From contig CASELF010000042.1 of NCBI GenBank assembly GCA_949288725.1, positions 1 to 64,000 on the forward strand: a DNA stretch of 64,000 nt, written 5' to 3'. Below, piece after piece: positions 26,426-34,965 of this stretch. Within the stretch, counting starts at the first letter, position 1, and every line of letters starts with the position of its first letter. A program made the translations under genes and the position numbers. The notes under the pieces were generated by a model. That model made no database searches. It saw nothing but the letters and a program-made list of their open reading frames with translations, and had not been told where the DNA came from. This DNA is from an uncultured bacterium (GTDB lineage Bacteria > Cyanobacteriota > Vampirovibrionia > Gastranaerophilales > Gastranaerophilaceae).

Positions 26426-27685
26426 ATGGGAATTTTACAAAAAATATTTGAAATCACTAATATTGGTAATCACAAAGTTATTACGATTTTGGGATTAAAG
26501 TTGAAATTGAAAAGACAGGCAACAAAAGAAAAGAAATATATTTTAGAACATATTTTTTGCTATTTTGTGAGTAAATTTTGTAAGGTTAAGAAAAATAAGA
26601 TTGTTTTTATTAACTTTATAAATTGGCAATATGCTGATAATCCCAAATATTTGGCAGAAGAGTTTTTAGCTCGTGGTTTGAATAATCTTGATTTAGTTTG
26701 GTTTTCTAATAATCAAACAGATTTGAAATTAATCCCGTCTGGGTTAAGGGTTGTTAATTACAATTCTGCTAGGGCATTATATGAATTTATGACTGCAGGA
26801 ATTTGGGTTATTAATGCTAATCCGTTTTTAATGCTTAAAAAGGGTGCTAAAAAATTAAAAGGTACAATTTGTATGCAAACCTGGCATGGAACAATGGGGA
26901 TTAAACAGGAAAGTGCCGCAGCATCAAGTGCTTATCAAAATTTAGGTTGGACAAAATGGCAAAAATTATCCGCTCAGATGTATGATTATATTTTTACCGA
27001 TAGTGAATTTGAAAAAGAAAAATATAAAACTGCATTTTGGGGTTATGGCGAAATTTTAAAATATGGTATTCCTCGTGATAAAAATTTTTATATTAAAGGT
27101 GTAGATTATTCTAAAAAGATTAAAGAATATTATAATATTCCGCAGGAAAATAAAATATTGTTATATGCTCCGACTTGGAGAGTTGATAAAAGATGTTATG
27201 TTTATAATATTGATATCAAATTGTTGAAAAGGGTTTTGAATCAAAGATTTGGCGGAGAGTGGTCAATTCTTATAAGAAGTCATGTCCAAATGAAAAAGGC
27301 GATATTCAATGCGCTGTATGATAAAAATGAAATTGTTAATGCGGCTTTATATCCTGATATGCAAGAATTGTTATTGGCAGCAGATGTTTTAATAACGGAT
27401 TACAGTTCTTGTGTATCTGAATACACAATATTACAAAAGCCTTCTTTTATTTATGCCGCTGATATTAAAGATTTTGAACAAGGTTTTGCTTATCCGATAA
27501 CTGATTTGCCGGGTGATGTTGCAACTGATAATGGTGAACTTGCTCAAAATATTTTGAATTTTGATTATGATAAATTTAGACAGAAAGCTCAACGTTTTCT
27601 TGATGATAAAGGTCATTGTGATGATGAAAATTCTTGCAAAAGAATTGTTGATTTTATACTTGATAAAATGGAGCAAAAACAATAA
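26426..27685 (+). CDS. CDP-glycerol/ribitol glycerophosphotransferase (TagF/TarL-like, second)
   Basis: 419 residues. Family signature MQTWHGTMGIK at 150-160 (catalytic His154), LLYAPTWR, LIRSHVQMKK, ADVLITDYSSCVSEY. The first 30 residues include NHKVITILGLKLKLKR, a short tail-like motif that I know from many capsule and LPS glycosyltransferases of Gram-negative bacteria, here N-terminal and probably a membrane anchor. Works with CDP-ribitol from the upstream gene to polymerise or decorate a teichoic-like or capsular polymer, by inference. Confidence 0.9.
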   Translation: MGILQKIFEITNIGNHKVITILGLKLKLKRQATKEKKYILEHIFCYFVSKFCKVKKNKIVFINFINWQYADNPKYLAEEFLARGLNNLDLVWFSNNQTDLKLIPSGLRVVNYNSARALYEFMTAGIWVINANPFLMLKKGAKKLKGTICMQTWHGTMGIKQESAAASSAYQNLGWTKWQKLSAQMYDYIFTDSEFEKEKYKTAFWGYGEILKYGIPRDKNFYIKGVDYSKKIKEYYNIPQENKILLYAPTWRVDKRCYVYNIDIKLLKRVLNQRFGGEWSILIRSHVQMKKAIFNALYDKNEIVNAALYPDMQELLLAADVLITDYSSCVSEYTILQKPSFIYAADIKDFEQGFAYPITDLPGDVATDNGELAQNILNFDYDKFRQKAQRFLDDKGHCDDENSCKRIVDFILDKMEQKQ

Positions 27686-27687
27686 AT

Positions 27688-29718
27688 ATGATGTGTTACG
27701 ATTTATATTCATTTGATATTTTTGATACGATAATTACCAGAAAAGTTGCAAAACCTAATGGGATTTTTGCACTTATGCAAAACATAATAAGAACTGATTC
27801 AAAATATGCGGATTTACCAAATGATGTAAAGGCAAATTTTTTCAAATATAGAGTTAATGCAGAATATAGACAAAGAAGAATTAATATACAATGGCTGGAT
27901 AATAAAGAAATCACTTTTGATCAAATTTATCAGGATATAAAGGATAATTATTTTTTATCAGATTCTCAAATTGATGCTCTAAAAGAACTTGAATTGAATT
28001 TGGAGTATGAAAATATTATTCCGATAAATGAAAATGTTCAAAAGATAAACAATTTGATTAGTAACGGCAAAAGAGTAGTGCTAATTTCTGATATGTATTT
28101 GCCTGAATGGTTTATAAGAAAACTACTTTCAAAAACCCAGTTACTTCCGGATATCAAAATTTATTTATCATCTGTTGTCGGCTACAAAAAAGATACCGGT
28201 GATATTTTCAAGTATGTTAAATCTCAAGAAAATGTTGAGTATGAAAACTGGTATCATCTTGGCGATAATGAATATTCCGATTATAAACAGGCACTTTATC
28301 TTGGGATAAATTCCGAATTGTACCATTACACACAGTTAAAGTGTTATGAGGAAAAACTTTTAAACAGTAATGTTGAATCTCCTGTCATCCAGTTGACAAT
28401 AGGGTGTGCTAAAAATTTAAGATTAGCGAATTATAAAATTTCAGAGAAATTTGATTTAGGTGTTTCACTAGCAGCACCGATATTTTACCCTTATGTAGAA
28501 TGGCTGTTAGAGCAAGCGCAAAAACGCGGGATTAAGTATCTTTATTTCTTGGCTCGTGACGGTTATATTTTGCAAAAAATTGCTGATATTATTATTAAAG
28601 ACAGAAACCTAAATATTAGAACAGAATATGTATATGGTTCTAAAAAAGCGTGGAGATTGCCTTCATTATCATTGGAAAATAAAATGCTTAAAAAGCAATT
28701 TGTTGAAGTTTTAATGTGGGAATATAAAAAATTAGACAAAATGTTAGGGCTTAATCCTAAAGATTTGCAGCCGCTTTTGCCTAAAGAATTTCGCAAATAT
28801 CGTTCTACAATGAGCGATAAAAAATTGAAAAAGTTTAAGGAATTTTTGTTAAAAGATGATTCTTGGTTGAAACTTGTGATAGAAAATAACAAAGACAAAA
28901 AAGCCCCTGCTATCAATTATTTGAAGCAACTTGTACAAATGGCAAATGGAGAAAAGTTTGCATTTGTTGATGTTGATGGAACTCGTTTTACTATGAATTG
29001 TATGAGTTCTTTGATGCGTGAAGTTTATAACGGGGATTTAATGACTTTCTACTTAACAAGTACTCCAAATGTTTTTGAGGCAATAAATATTGACTATTAT
29101 CATTTTTATGCCCTAAAACGTTCATTAGTTGGTCATGTTATGGAACTGCTTGCAAGAGCGCCACATGGTCAGACTTTGGGGTATGAATATAAAGATAATA
29201 AATATGTTCCGATTTTAGAAAATTTGCCTTCTAAAATATTTGAAAATTGGCAATTTGATAAATATATTGAAGGTATTGAAGCATTCACAAAATGTATGTG
29301 TGAATATGAAAAACAATTTAAGGGTATATCTTTTGAAAATCAACAGATAATGGAAAAATATATTTATTTTATGTCAAAAGATGTTGATAAAGATACTGCA
29401 AATCTTTTGGGGACAATTGTTCATAGTTTGTATGGCTCTGAACAGAAAGAATTTGCTCCAAAAGTTGGTTTTGCTGCTGCAATAAAATATATAATTACTA
29501 AAAAAATTGCAACCGAAAATATTTTATATTCCAAAGTGCGTTCTAATATTGTTATTCAAAAAATGATAGATTATAGGTTAGCTCATCCTGATATTCGAAA
29601 AGAAATGATTAACCTGTTCATTCATAAACGAAGAAGACAAGCATATTTGACAATATTAGGAGTAACAATAGATTTTGGAAATATTCTTTTCAAAAAACGA
29701 AAGGTATCAAATAATTAA
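27688..29718 (+). CDS. HAD-family protein of surface polysaccharide loci
   Basis: 676 residues. N-terminal HAD phosphatase domain with motif I SFDIFDTIITR (nucleophile Asp10), VVLISDMYLPEWFIRKLL (motif II) and HLGDNEYSDYKQA (motif IV). A second HAD-like part starts at about 280 (YLYFLARDGYILQ, YGSKKAWRLPSLS), and FAFVDVDGTRFT follows. Such double-HAD proteins sit in capsule and LPS loci; the substrate is unknown. The C terminus carries LTILGVTIDFG, a variant of the ILG tail seen at the N terminus of the preceding protein. Two bases after that gene. Confidence 0.8.
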   Translation: MMCYDLYSFDIFDTIITRKVAKPNGIFALMQNIIRTDSKYADLPNDVKANFFKYRVNAEYRQRRINIQWLDNKEITFDQIYQDIKDNYFLSDSQIDALKELELNLEYENIIPINENVQKINNLISNGKRVVLISDMYLPEWFIRKLLSKTQLLPDIKIYLSSVVGYKKDTGDIFKYVKSQENVEYENWYHLGDNEYSDYKQALYLGINSELYHYTQLKCYEEKLLNSNVESPVIQLTIGCAKNLRLANYKISEKFDLGVSLAAPIFYPYVEWLLEQAQKRGIKYLYFLARDGYILQKIADIIIKDRNLNIRTEYVYGSKKAWRLPSLSLENKMLKKQFVEVLMWEYKKLDKMLGLNPKDLQPLLPKEFRKYRSTMSDKKLKKFKEFLLKDDSWLKLVIENNKDKKAPAINYLKQLVQMANGEKFAFVDVDGTRFTMNCMSSLMREVYNGDLMTFYLTSTPNVFEAINIDYYHFYALKRSLVGHVMELLARAPHGQTLGYEYKDNKYVPILENLPSKIFENWQFDKYIEGIEAFTKCMCEYEKQFKGISFENQQIMEKYIYFMSKDVDKDTANLLGTIVHSLYGSEQKEFAPKVGFAAAIKYIITKKIATENILYSKVRSNIVIQKMIDYRLAHPDIRKEMINLFIHKRRRQAYLTILGVTIDFGNILFKKRKVSNN

Positions 29719-29732
29719 CTTTAAAGGTTTTT

Positions 29733-31709
29733 ATGGAATATTTGTCACTTGAAGAATTAAGTAATGAACTTTCAATTTCTGTCGCAACGGCGAAAAATTG
29801 GCTTCGGCTTGGCAAGATTACTTTTCAAAAAACTAAAGGTAATGCTAAATATTTTTCTCGTGAATATATTGAAAAGTTACTTTTAAATATCCGTCAAAGT
29901 GATGATAATGTTTTGAAAAGCAGAAGAAACAAAAACTATATTAAAGGTAATTTTTTTTACAAAGATTATGTATCTGCTGTATCAAAAAATATAAAAACAG
30001 TAGAAAGTCTTTTGAATACGTTATCTTTAGACGGCTTGAAAGATGAAGATTATACTAAATATATAGTTGCCGATTGCGCTATTCAGTTGTTGGTTCAGGC
30101 AAAGAAAATTCCTGATGTAAAAGAAGATTTTTTGTTAAATTATCTTGAAAATAAAATAAATCTTGGTTTCTATTCTCCATTGATAGACTTTTTTATCACA
30201 AATAAAGAGGAAGCAAATTTATTTGTCAAAAATTTTGGGCAATTATTTAAATTCCGTTATGTGTATGAGAGAAATGAAGATCTTTTGGGGTTGTTATATA
30301 TTTCGTGTTCTAATATGAACAAAAGAAAACAATGCGGCATGTATTATACCCCAACAAAAATTGTCGAATCTGCAATAGAAAATCTTTTATCTAAAAATGA
30401 AATTAACCCTAATGACAAAATTCTTGATTGCTGCTGCGGGACTGGAAATTTTCTATTGAATTTGCCAGATAGCGTAAAACTTGAACAAATTTACGGAAAT
30501 GATATTGATATTATTAGTTCCCATATTACCAAAATCAATTTAGCATTAAAATATAATATTAGGGATTTAAAGATTTTAGATAAGAATATTACAAATTTTG
30601 ATTTTTTAACTGAATATAATCAGGCAGGTTTTAGTTATATTATAGGGAATCCTCCGTGGGGTTTTTGTTTTTCTAAATCACAAAAGAAAGCCTTATCAAA
30701 AGATTATTTGACAGCGAGGAGAGAAAATGTTGAATCTTTTGATTTGTTTATAGAAAAGTCTTTGTCTATTTTGAAAAAAGACGGGATATTAATATTTGTT
30801 CTTCCTGAATCTGTTTTAAATGTCAAATCTCATCTTGCTATTCGTCAAATTATTAAGGAAAATAATTCTATTCAATATATTCATTATCTTGGAAATATTT
30901 TTGATGGAGTTAATTGTCCCGGAATAGTTTTGCAAATTAGACATACCAAACACTCAATGAAAACTTCAGGCATGGTTATTTGTACAGAGAAAAATATTTT
31001 TGAAATCTCTACAGAAAGGGATTTTGATATAGATAATTTTAGTTTTAAAACAAGTGATAGTGAATATAAACTGCTAAAGAAAATTCAAAATCCTAAAGAT
31101 AAAAAATATTTGAAAAATAACGCAGATTTTGCACTCGGAATTGTAACAGGTAATAACAAACTTTATTTATCTTCTAAGAAATCTGAAACTAATGAAGTTA
31201 TAATAAAAGGTTCTGATATTTCCCCATATAAGATAAATGACGGGAAAAATTTTATTACTTATGACAAAAACTTATTCCAACAATCTGCCCCACTTGAAAT
31301 GTATCGGGCATGCGAGAAACTTGTTTATAAATTTATAAGTAACAAATTAGTTTTTGCCTATGATAATCTTCAGCGCTTGACCTTGAACAGTTGTAATATA
31401 CTTATTCCTAAAGTTAAAGATATGAATATAAAATATATTCTGGCAATTTTAAATTCTTCTGTGGCTCAATTTGTGTATCAGAAGGAATTTAATTCGGTCA
31501 AAGTCTTGCGCTCTCATCTTGAAAAAATTCCATTTCCGATTTGTGATGCGGAAATTCAAAAAGAAATTACCCAACTTGTCGATAAACTAATTGCCACAGA
31601 GGATATAGAAAATTATCAAAGTTTATATGATACTTTAGATGACAAAATAAGTCAATTATATGGTCTGAATTATAGTGAATATATATCAATAAGAAAGTCT
31701 TTAGTATAG
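29733..31709 (+). CDS. N6-adenine DNA methyltransferase with N-terminal helix-turn-helix
   Basis: 658 residues. Residues 3-27 (YLSLEELSNELSISVATAKNWL) are an excisionase/MerR-like helix-turn-helix. YYTP (204-207) and LDCCCGTGNF (231-240) are the entry and SAM motifs, and NPPW (306-309) is the catalytic motif of adenine methylases. The C-terminal 200 residues (IIKGSDISPYKI, RLTLNSCNILIP, LNSSVAQFVYQ, VLRSHLEKIPFP) resemble a TaqI/Eco57I-type target recognition domain. No nuclease motif was seen within it and no partner endonuclease is adjacent, so it may be an orphan or regulatory methylase. Fourteen bases after the HAD gene, apparently in the same operon. Confidence 0.85.
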   Translation: MEYLSLEELSNELSISVATAKNWLRLGKITFQKTKGNAKYFSREYIEKLLLNIRQSDDNVLKSRRNKNYIKGNFFYKDYVSAVSKNIKTVESLLNTLSLDGLKDEDYTKYIVADCAIQLLVQAKKIPDVKEDFLLNYLENKINLGFYSPLIDFFITNKEEANLFVKNFGQLFKFRYVYERNEDLLGLLYISCSNMNKRKQCGMYYTPTKIVESAIENLLSKNEINPNDKILDCCCGTGNFLLNLPDSVKLEQIYGNDIDIISSHITKINLALKYNIRDLKILDKNITNFDFLTEYNQAGFSYIIGNPPWGFCFSKSQKKALSKDYLTARRENVESFDLFIEKSLSILKKDGILIFVLPESVLNVKSHLAIRQIIKENNSIQYIHYLGNIFDGVNCPGIVLQIRHTKHSMKTSGMVICTEKNIFEISTERDFDIDNFSFKTSDSEYKLLKKIQNPKDKKYLKNNADFALGIVTGNNKLYLSSKKSETNEVIIKGSDISPYKINDGKNFITYDKNLFQQSAPLEMYRACEKLVYKFISNKLVFAYDNLQRLTLNSCNILIPKVKDMNIKYILAILNSSVAQFVYQKEFNSVKVLRSHLEKIPFPICDAEIQKEITQLVDKLIATEDIENYQSLYDTLDDKISQLYGLNYSEYISIRKSLV

Positions 31710-31820
31710 TGTTTTGCGGGGTTATTTTATGCAGAGATTTCCGAATAAAAAAGTTATTGATTTTTATATGATTTTGTTGTATTATCAATATGCTGGTAGA
31801 AATAATAGTTGGGGTTAAAA

Positions 31821-32057
31821 ATGCTAGTTTCATCGATTGGTTATTTGGATGCTAACAAAGGTATTAGTTCTTCCCTTGTAAAAAGTAAAGTTAATAAAAA
31901 TGATAGTGGTTTTGGGCATGTACAAGGTGCAGTCAATAATGTGACTGTTTACGAGAAGAATACTTTTAACAACAATAATATAGTAGATCTAATTAAAGCA
32001 CTTTTTGCTACTAATAGTGAGAAAAATACTAATTCCGGTCTTTCTTTAAACGCATAA
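31821..32057 (+). CDS. Small 78-residue protein, unknown function
   Basis: Start taken at ATG 31821, preceded by TTGGGGT; an in-frame TTG at 31809 is less likely. Sequence begins MLVSSIGYLDANKGISS and is rich in Asn and Ser (FNNNNIVDLIKALFATNSEKNTNSG). No domain or signal peptide. It ends 11 bases from the convergent MFS gene. Confidence 0.55.
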   Translation: MLVSSIGYLDANKGISSSLVKSKVNKNDSGFGHVQGAVNNVTVYEKNTFNNNNIVDLIKALFATNSEKNTNSGLSLNA

Positions 32058-32068
32058 ATAATAAAGAA

Positions 32069-33238
32069 CTATTGTTCTTCTTGGAATAGGAATTTTACAA
32101 ATATTATTGAGAAAACAGCAGGGAAGGCAGATATTACTGTCAATACAGGTGCTATACTTGTTGCTTGTGCAATAAATCCTATTATAGACATTGCGATTGC
32201 AACGATTCCCCAAGAGAATCCGTTGATAAATCCGCCTATTATACTTTTATATTGTGGCAAAACTTTTTGGGCCATGCTCATTGTTATTGGTGTTGCAAAC
32301 ATTGTTATAAATCCTATTACAGCATAGGTTATGAAAGATATTACGGGATGAGTTTTGTATGTTAGCATAAATAAAATCATCAGTGGGAATGTTGTAATCA
32401 TAGAAATATAAAATACATTTGCTGTGCCTATAATTTTTTCAAATTTAGGACTTAGCAACGAACTTATTCCGCCCAAGAAAATAAATACGAATAAGGCAAC
32501 TCCTATTTGAAATTTTGAATAACCCATGGATTTCCAAAGGAATGGCAAAAGAATTGAACAAGATGTTGTAACAAGTGTTTTTAGAACTGCAATAACATTT
32601 AGGATATTTAATTTTCTGTTTGTTAAAATATCAATGAATGCTTGTTTAAGTTTTATATTCATTGGCGGGGTTTTTATATTAGAAAATTTCGGAACGCATG
32701 AAAACATACATAAAGCACAAATAATACCAATGATAGATAAAAACGGCATTTTATTGAGTCCGAAATATTGTGCAATAGCAGATGATAACAATGGTCCCAT
32801 TGCATAACCTAAAGACCCGCAAGCAATAAATGTTCCCATATTTTTAACAGTATCAGTGGTTGAAAATTTTACAACAAAACCTAAAGATTGCGGGTGAAAA
32901 AGGCTAGAACCTAAACTCCCAAGGATAATGCACAATAGCATAATGCTAATATGAGAAGATATCGGAACTAATGAAATAAAAATAGAAGTAAACAGTAATC
33001 CCCAAAATATAAAGGCTCTTTTTTTCATAATGTCGGCAAAAAATCCGAAATAAGGCTGCAACAAAGATGAAAAAATATGTGAGCAACTTAGTATAATTGT
33101 TGCAACAGGCATTGAAATTTTAATTTGCTCAGCGATGAACGGCATAATCGGATTTAATAAACCAGTATAAATGTCATTTACAAAGTGAGCACTTCGAAGC
33201 CAAATCTGGGTTTTTCTATTTTTATTATCATCAGTCAT
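32069..33238 (-). CDS. MFS transporter, fosmidomycin-resistance (Fsr)-like
   Basis: 389 residues, about 12 membrane helices. The N-terminal RSAHFVNDIYTGLLNPIMPFIAEQ and SSLLQPYFGFFADIMKKR match Fsr-type exporters. Substrate not deducible. It starts at 33238, 62 bases from the promoter/operator of the divergent DtxR-type regulator, so it is probably under the same metal-dependent control; a metal-linked role (for example metallophore or toxic compound efflux) is inference only. Confidence 0.88.
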   Translation of the reverse strand: MTDDNKNRKTQIWLRSAHFVNDIYTGLLNPIMPFIAEQIKISMPVATIILSCSHIFSSLLQPYFGFFADIMKKRAFIFWGLLFTSIFISLVPISSHISIMLLCIILGSLGSSLFHPQSLGFVVKFSTTDTVKNMGTFIACGSLGYAMGPLLSSAIAQYFGLNKMPFLSIIGIICALCMFSCVPKFSNIKTPPMNIKLKQAFIDILTNRKLNILNVIAVLKTLVTTSCSILLPFLWKSMGYSKFQIGVALFVFIFLGGISSLLSPKFEKIIGTANVFYISMITTFPLMILFMLTYKTHPVISFITYAVIGFITMFATPITMSMAQKVLPQYKSIIGGFINGFSWGIVAIAMSIIGFIAQATSIAPVLTVISAFPAVFSIIFVKFLFQEEQ

Positions 33239-33299
33239 AGTACCATAATCTCACTAACAATAAGAAAAATCAAACGTTGAAACAGTGAAAAAATATACC

Positions 33300-33328
33300 T
33301 TGACAAAGTGTTAGGCATGCCTTACAAT
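33300..33328 (+). promoter_or_regulatory. dtxR-type gene promoter with embedded 22-bp operator
   Basis: A textbook promoter: TTGACA (33300-33305), exactly 17 bases, TACAAT (33323-33328). The spacer and -10 are covered by an imperfect palindrome at 33307-33328, half-sites AGTGTTAG and CTTACAAT around GCATGC. TTAGG/CCTTA half-sites resemble DtxR/IdeR-family boxes. The position would block polymerase, suggesting autorepression by the product of the next gene. Confidence 0.85.
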
Positions 33329-33343
33329 AGTTTAGGAGGTTAT

Positions 33344-33796
33344 ATGAATCAAATTTCAGATACATTATCTTCAGGATTAGAAGATTATATTGAGGCAATA
33401 TATGTTGCGCATGTAAACAAAACATCTTTAAAGGGAGCGGAACTTGCAAGGAAATTAAATGTTTCAAGAGCTTCTGTATCTGAAGCATTGTCAAAACTTG
33501 TTGCCAAAAAATTGATAACATATAACAGTTATGAATCAATTACTTTGACAAAAGAGGGGATAGAACTTGCTAAAGTTGTATATAATAAGCATCATATATT
33601 ACAGAATTTTTTTGAGCAGATTTTAGATATTTCCTCTAAGGAAGCAGGTGAGAATGCTTGCAAAATTGAACATATAATTTCTCAAAACATATTAAACAAA
33701 ATGGTAGAATTTAGCGAATTCTGTCAAAAACATGAAAGTTTTATTACCGAGTTTAAGAAGGAAGTTACCCAAAAATGCCACAAATATCATCAATAG
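33344..33796 (+). CDS. DtxR/MntR-family metal-dependent regulator
   Basis: 150 residues from ATG 33344, which has a near-perfect TAGGAGGT; the open frame continues 12 codons upstream through the operator, so the shorter start is right. SSGLEDYIEAIYVAHVNKTSLKGAELARKLNVSRASVSEALSKLVAKKLITYNSYESITLTKEG is the winged helix typical of DtxR/MntR, followed by the helical dimerisation domain with His/Glu/Cys candidates for metal binding (NKHHILQNFFEQIL, EAGENACKIEHIIS). MntR-like in length, lacking an SH3 domain. Metal (Mn or Fe) not certain. Overlaps the next gene by 22 bases. Confidence 0.92.
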   Translation: MNQISDTLSSGLEDYIEAIYVAHVNKTSLKGAELARKLNVSRASVSEALSKLVAKKLITYNSYESITLTKEGIELAKVVYNKHHILQNFFEQILDISSKEAGENACKIEHIISQNILNKMVEFSEFCQKHESFITEFKKEVTQKCHKYHQ

Positions 33797-34830
33797 GAAA
33801 ATTTCTTGACCAACCTATTTTAACTGCGAAATTAAACAAGAATATGCCTGCAATTTTAACAGGCGGTTCCGCATTATTTCTTGCTAATCAATTACATAAA
33901 ACTCCAGAGGATGAACGGTTCAGAAGCGGTTTAAAATCATTAATCGTCCTTGGGACTACAGGGATTGCAGCGCTTAATGCTTCAAAAATTGCTGCATATA
34001 TTACTAAAAAAGAAACGACAAAGCCTTTTGCACAAATTATTAAAACTAATGAAAAATTAGTTGAAGAATATCTTAAAAACAACACTTTTAGCAAGGAAAT
34101 CAGTAAAATTTTAGAAAAAGCTAAAAATAAAGTATTATCAATTAAAGAAATTGATAAATTAAATATTCCTGAACATAAGACTTTTTTAGATAAATTAATT
34201 CCGCCGCCTGAAAATATTCAAGCAAAGGATTTGTTTAAAGAAATCGGCTGGCTTTCAATATATGGTGCAATTCCTGTGGCTGGTGGAATTGTTGGTGGAA
34301 TTGTTGCCGATAGAATGACTGAAAGAAATTGGAAAAAGCAGATTCCAAATAAAATTAATGAAGGTATTTATCAGTATTTGGCAAATATCTTTATGTGTAA
34401 TATTGGAGCAGGTGCTGCACTTGCTATTTTAGAAAAATGCAATATAAAATCTAAGGCTGCAAGATGTGTTGGAATGACAGCAGGTATAATTTTGACAGGT
34501 GTAATTGGTGGAAGTGCAATTGCAAATTATATTGGTAACAAAATTATAAATCCGTTGCTTTTGAAAAATCATAAAAACGAAACTCGAACGCCTGAACTTT
34601 TAGATATCGGACTTCATTCGGATGATATTGCAACGGTGTCTTTGTTATCGGGGTTAAAATGGATAGAACCATCATTACCTTTATTGTATTCAATATCAGG
34701 ATATAGAGCAGGAGTCGGGTACAGAAACGACAAAGTCCAATGTAAAAAACTTGATGAACGTGATAAAAATAAACATTCTAATAATGTTAAGAATGAACAG
34801 CAGACTCATTTTTTACGACAAAAGTGTTAG
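33775..34830 (+). CDS. Unknown membrane protein coupled to the DtxR-type regulator
   Basis: 351 residues, no family recognised. Hydrophobic segments: about 27-38, 53-72, 157-177 (GWLSIYGAIPVAGGIVGGIVAD, glycine-rich), 203-220 (YLANIFMCNIGAGAALAIL), 231-256 (CVGMTAGIILTGVIGGSAIANYIG) and about 285-310. Between the first and second pairs is a charged helical loop (about 75-150). The tail is polar, with Cys and His (KVQCKKLDERDKNKHSN ... RQKC). It starts inside the regulator gene, so the two are translationally coupled; a role in metal homeostasis is the obvious guess but only a guess. GGAAG serves as the ribosome site. Confidence 0.8.
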   Translation: MPQISSIGKFLDQPILTAKLNKNMPAILTGGSALFLANQLHKTPEDERFRSGLKSLIVLGTTGIAALNASKIAAYITKKETTKPFAQIIKTNEKLVEEYLKNNTFSKEISKILEKAKNKVLSIKEIDKLNIPEHKTFLDKLIPPPENIQAKDLFKEIGWLSIYGAIPVAGGIVGGIVADRMTERNWKKQIPNKINEGIYQYLANIFMCNIGAGAALAILEKCNIKSKAARCVGMTAGIILTGVIGGSAIANYIGNKIINPLLLKNHKNETRTPELLDIGLHSDDIATVSLLSGLKWIEPSLPLLYSISGYRAGVGYRNDKVQCKKLDERDKNKHSNNVKNEQQTHFLRQKC

Positions 34831-34844
34831 GCATATCTAACACT
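34823..34844. promoter_or_regulatory. Second copy of the DtxR-type palindrome
   Basis: AGTGTTAG and CTAACACT flank GCATAT: a perfect 8-bp half-site palindrome, sharing the first 12 bases with the site at 33307-33318. It covers the TAG stop of the preceding gene (34828-34830) and lies 40 bases before its terminator. No promoter is obvious around it on either strand. Confidence 0.75.
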
Positions 34845-34884
34845 GCCTTATTTTACATTATCCGAAACTACTGTACACAAATTC

Positions 34885-34910
34885 AAGGCGGTTAACCGCC
34901 TTTTTCCTTT
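34885..34910 (+). terminator. Terminator of the dtxR-type operon
   Basis: AAGGCGG and CCGCCTT around TTAA, followed by TTTCCTTTTTTT. Confidence 0.88.
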
Positions 34911-34965
34911 TTTTAGTACTAGCAAAATTATTTTTTAGGGGTTTTATAATAAAAAAGGGGGAAAC

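Noticed and set aside
31729-31818. 29-codon frame between the methylase and the 78-residue gene
   Set aside because: Weak ribosome site and no protein features; it overlaps the ribosome site of the next gene.
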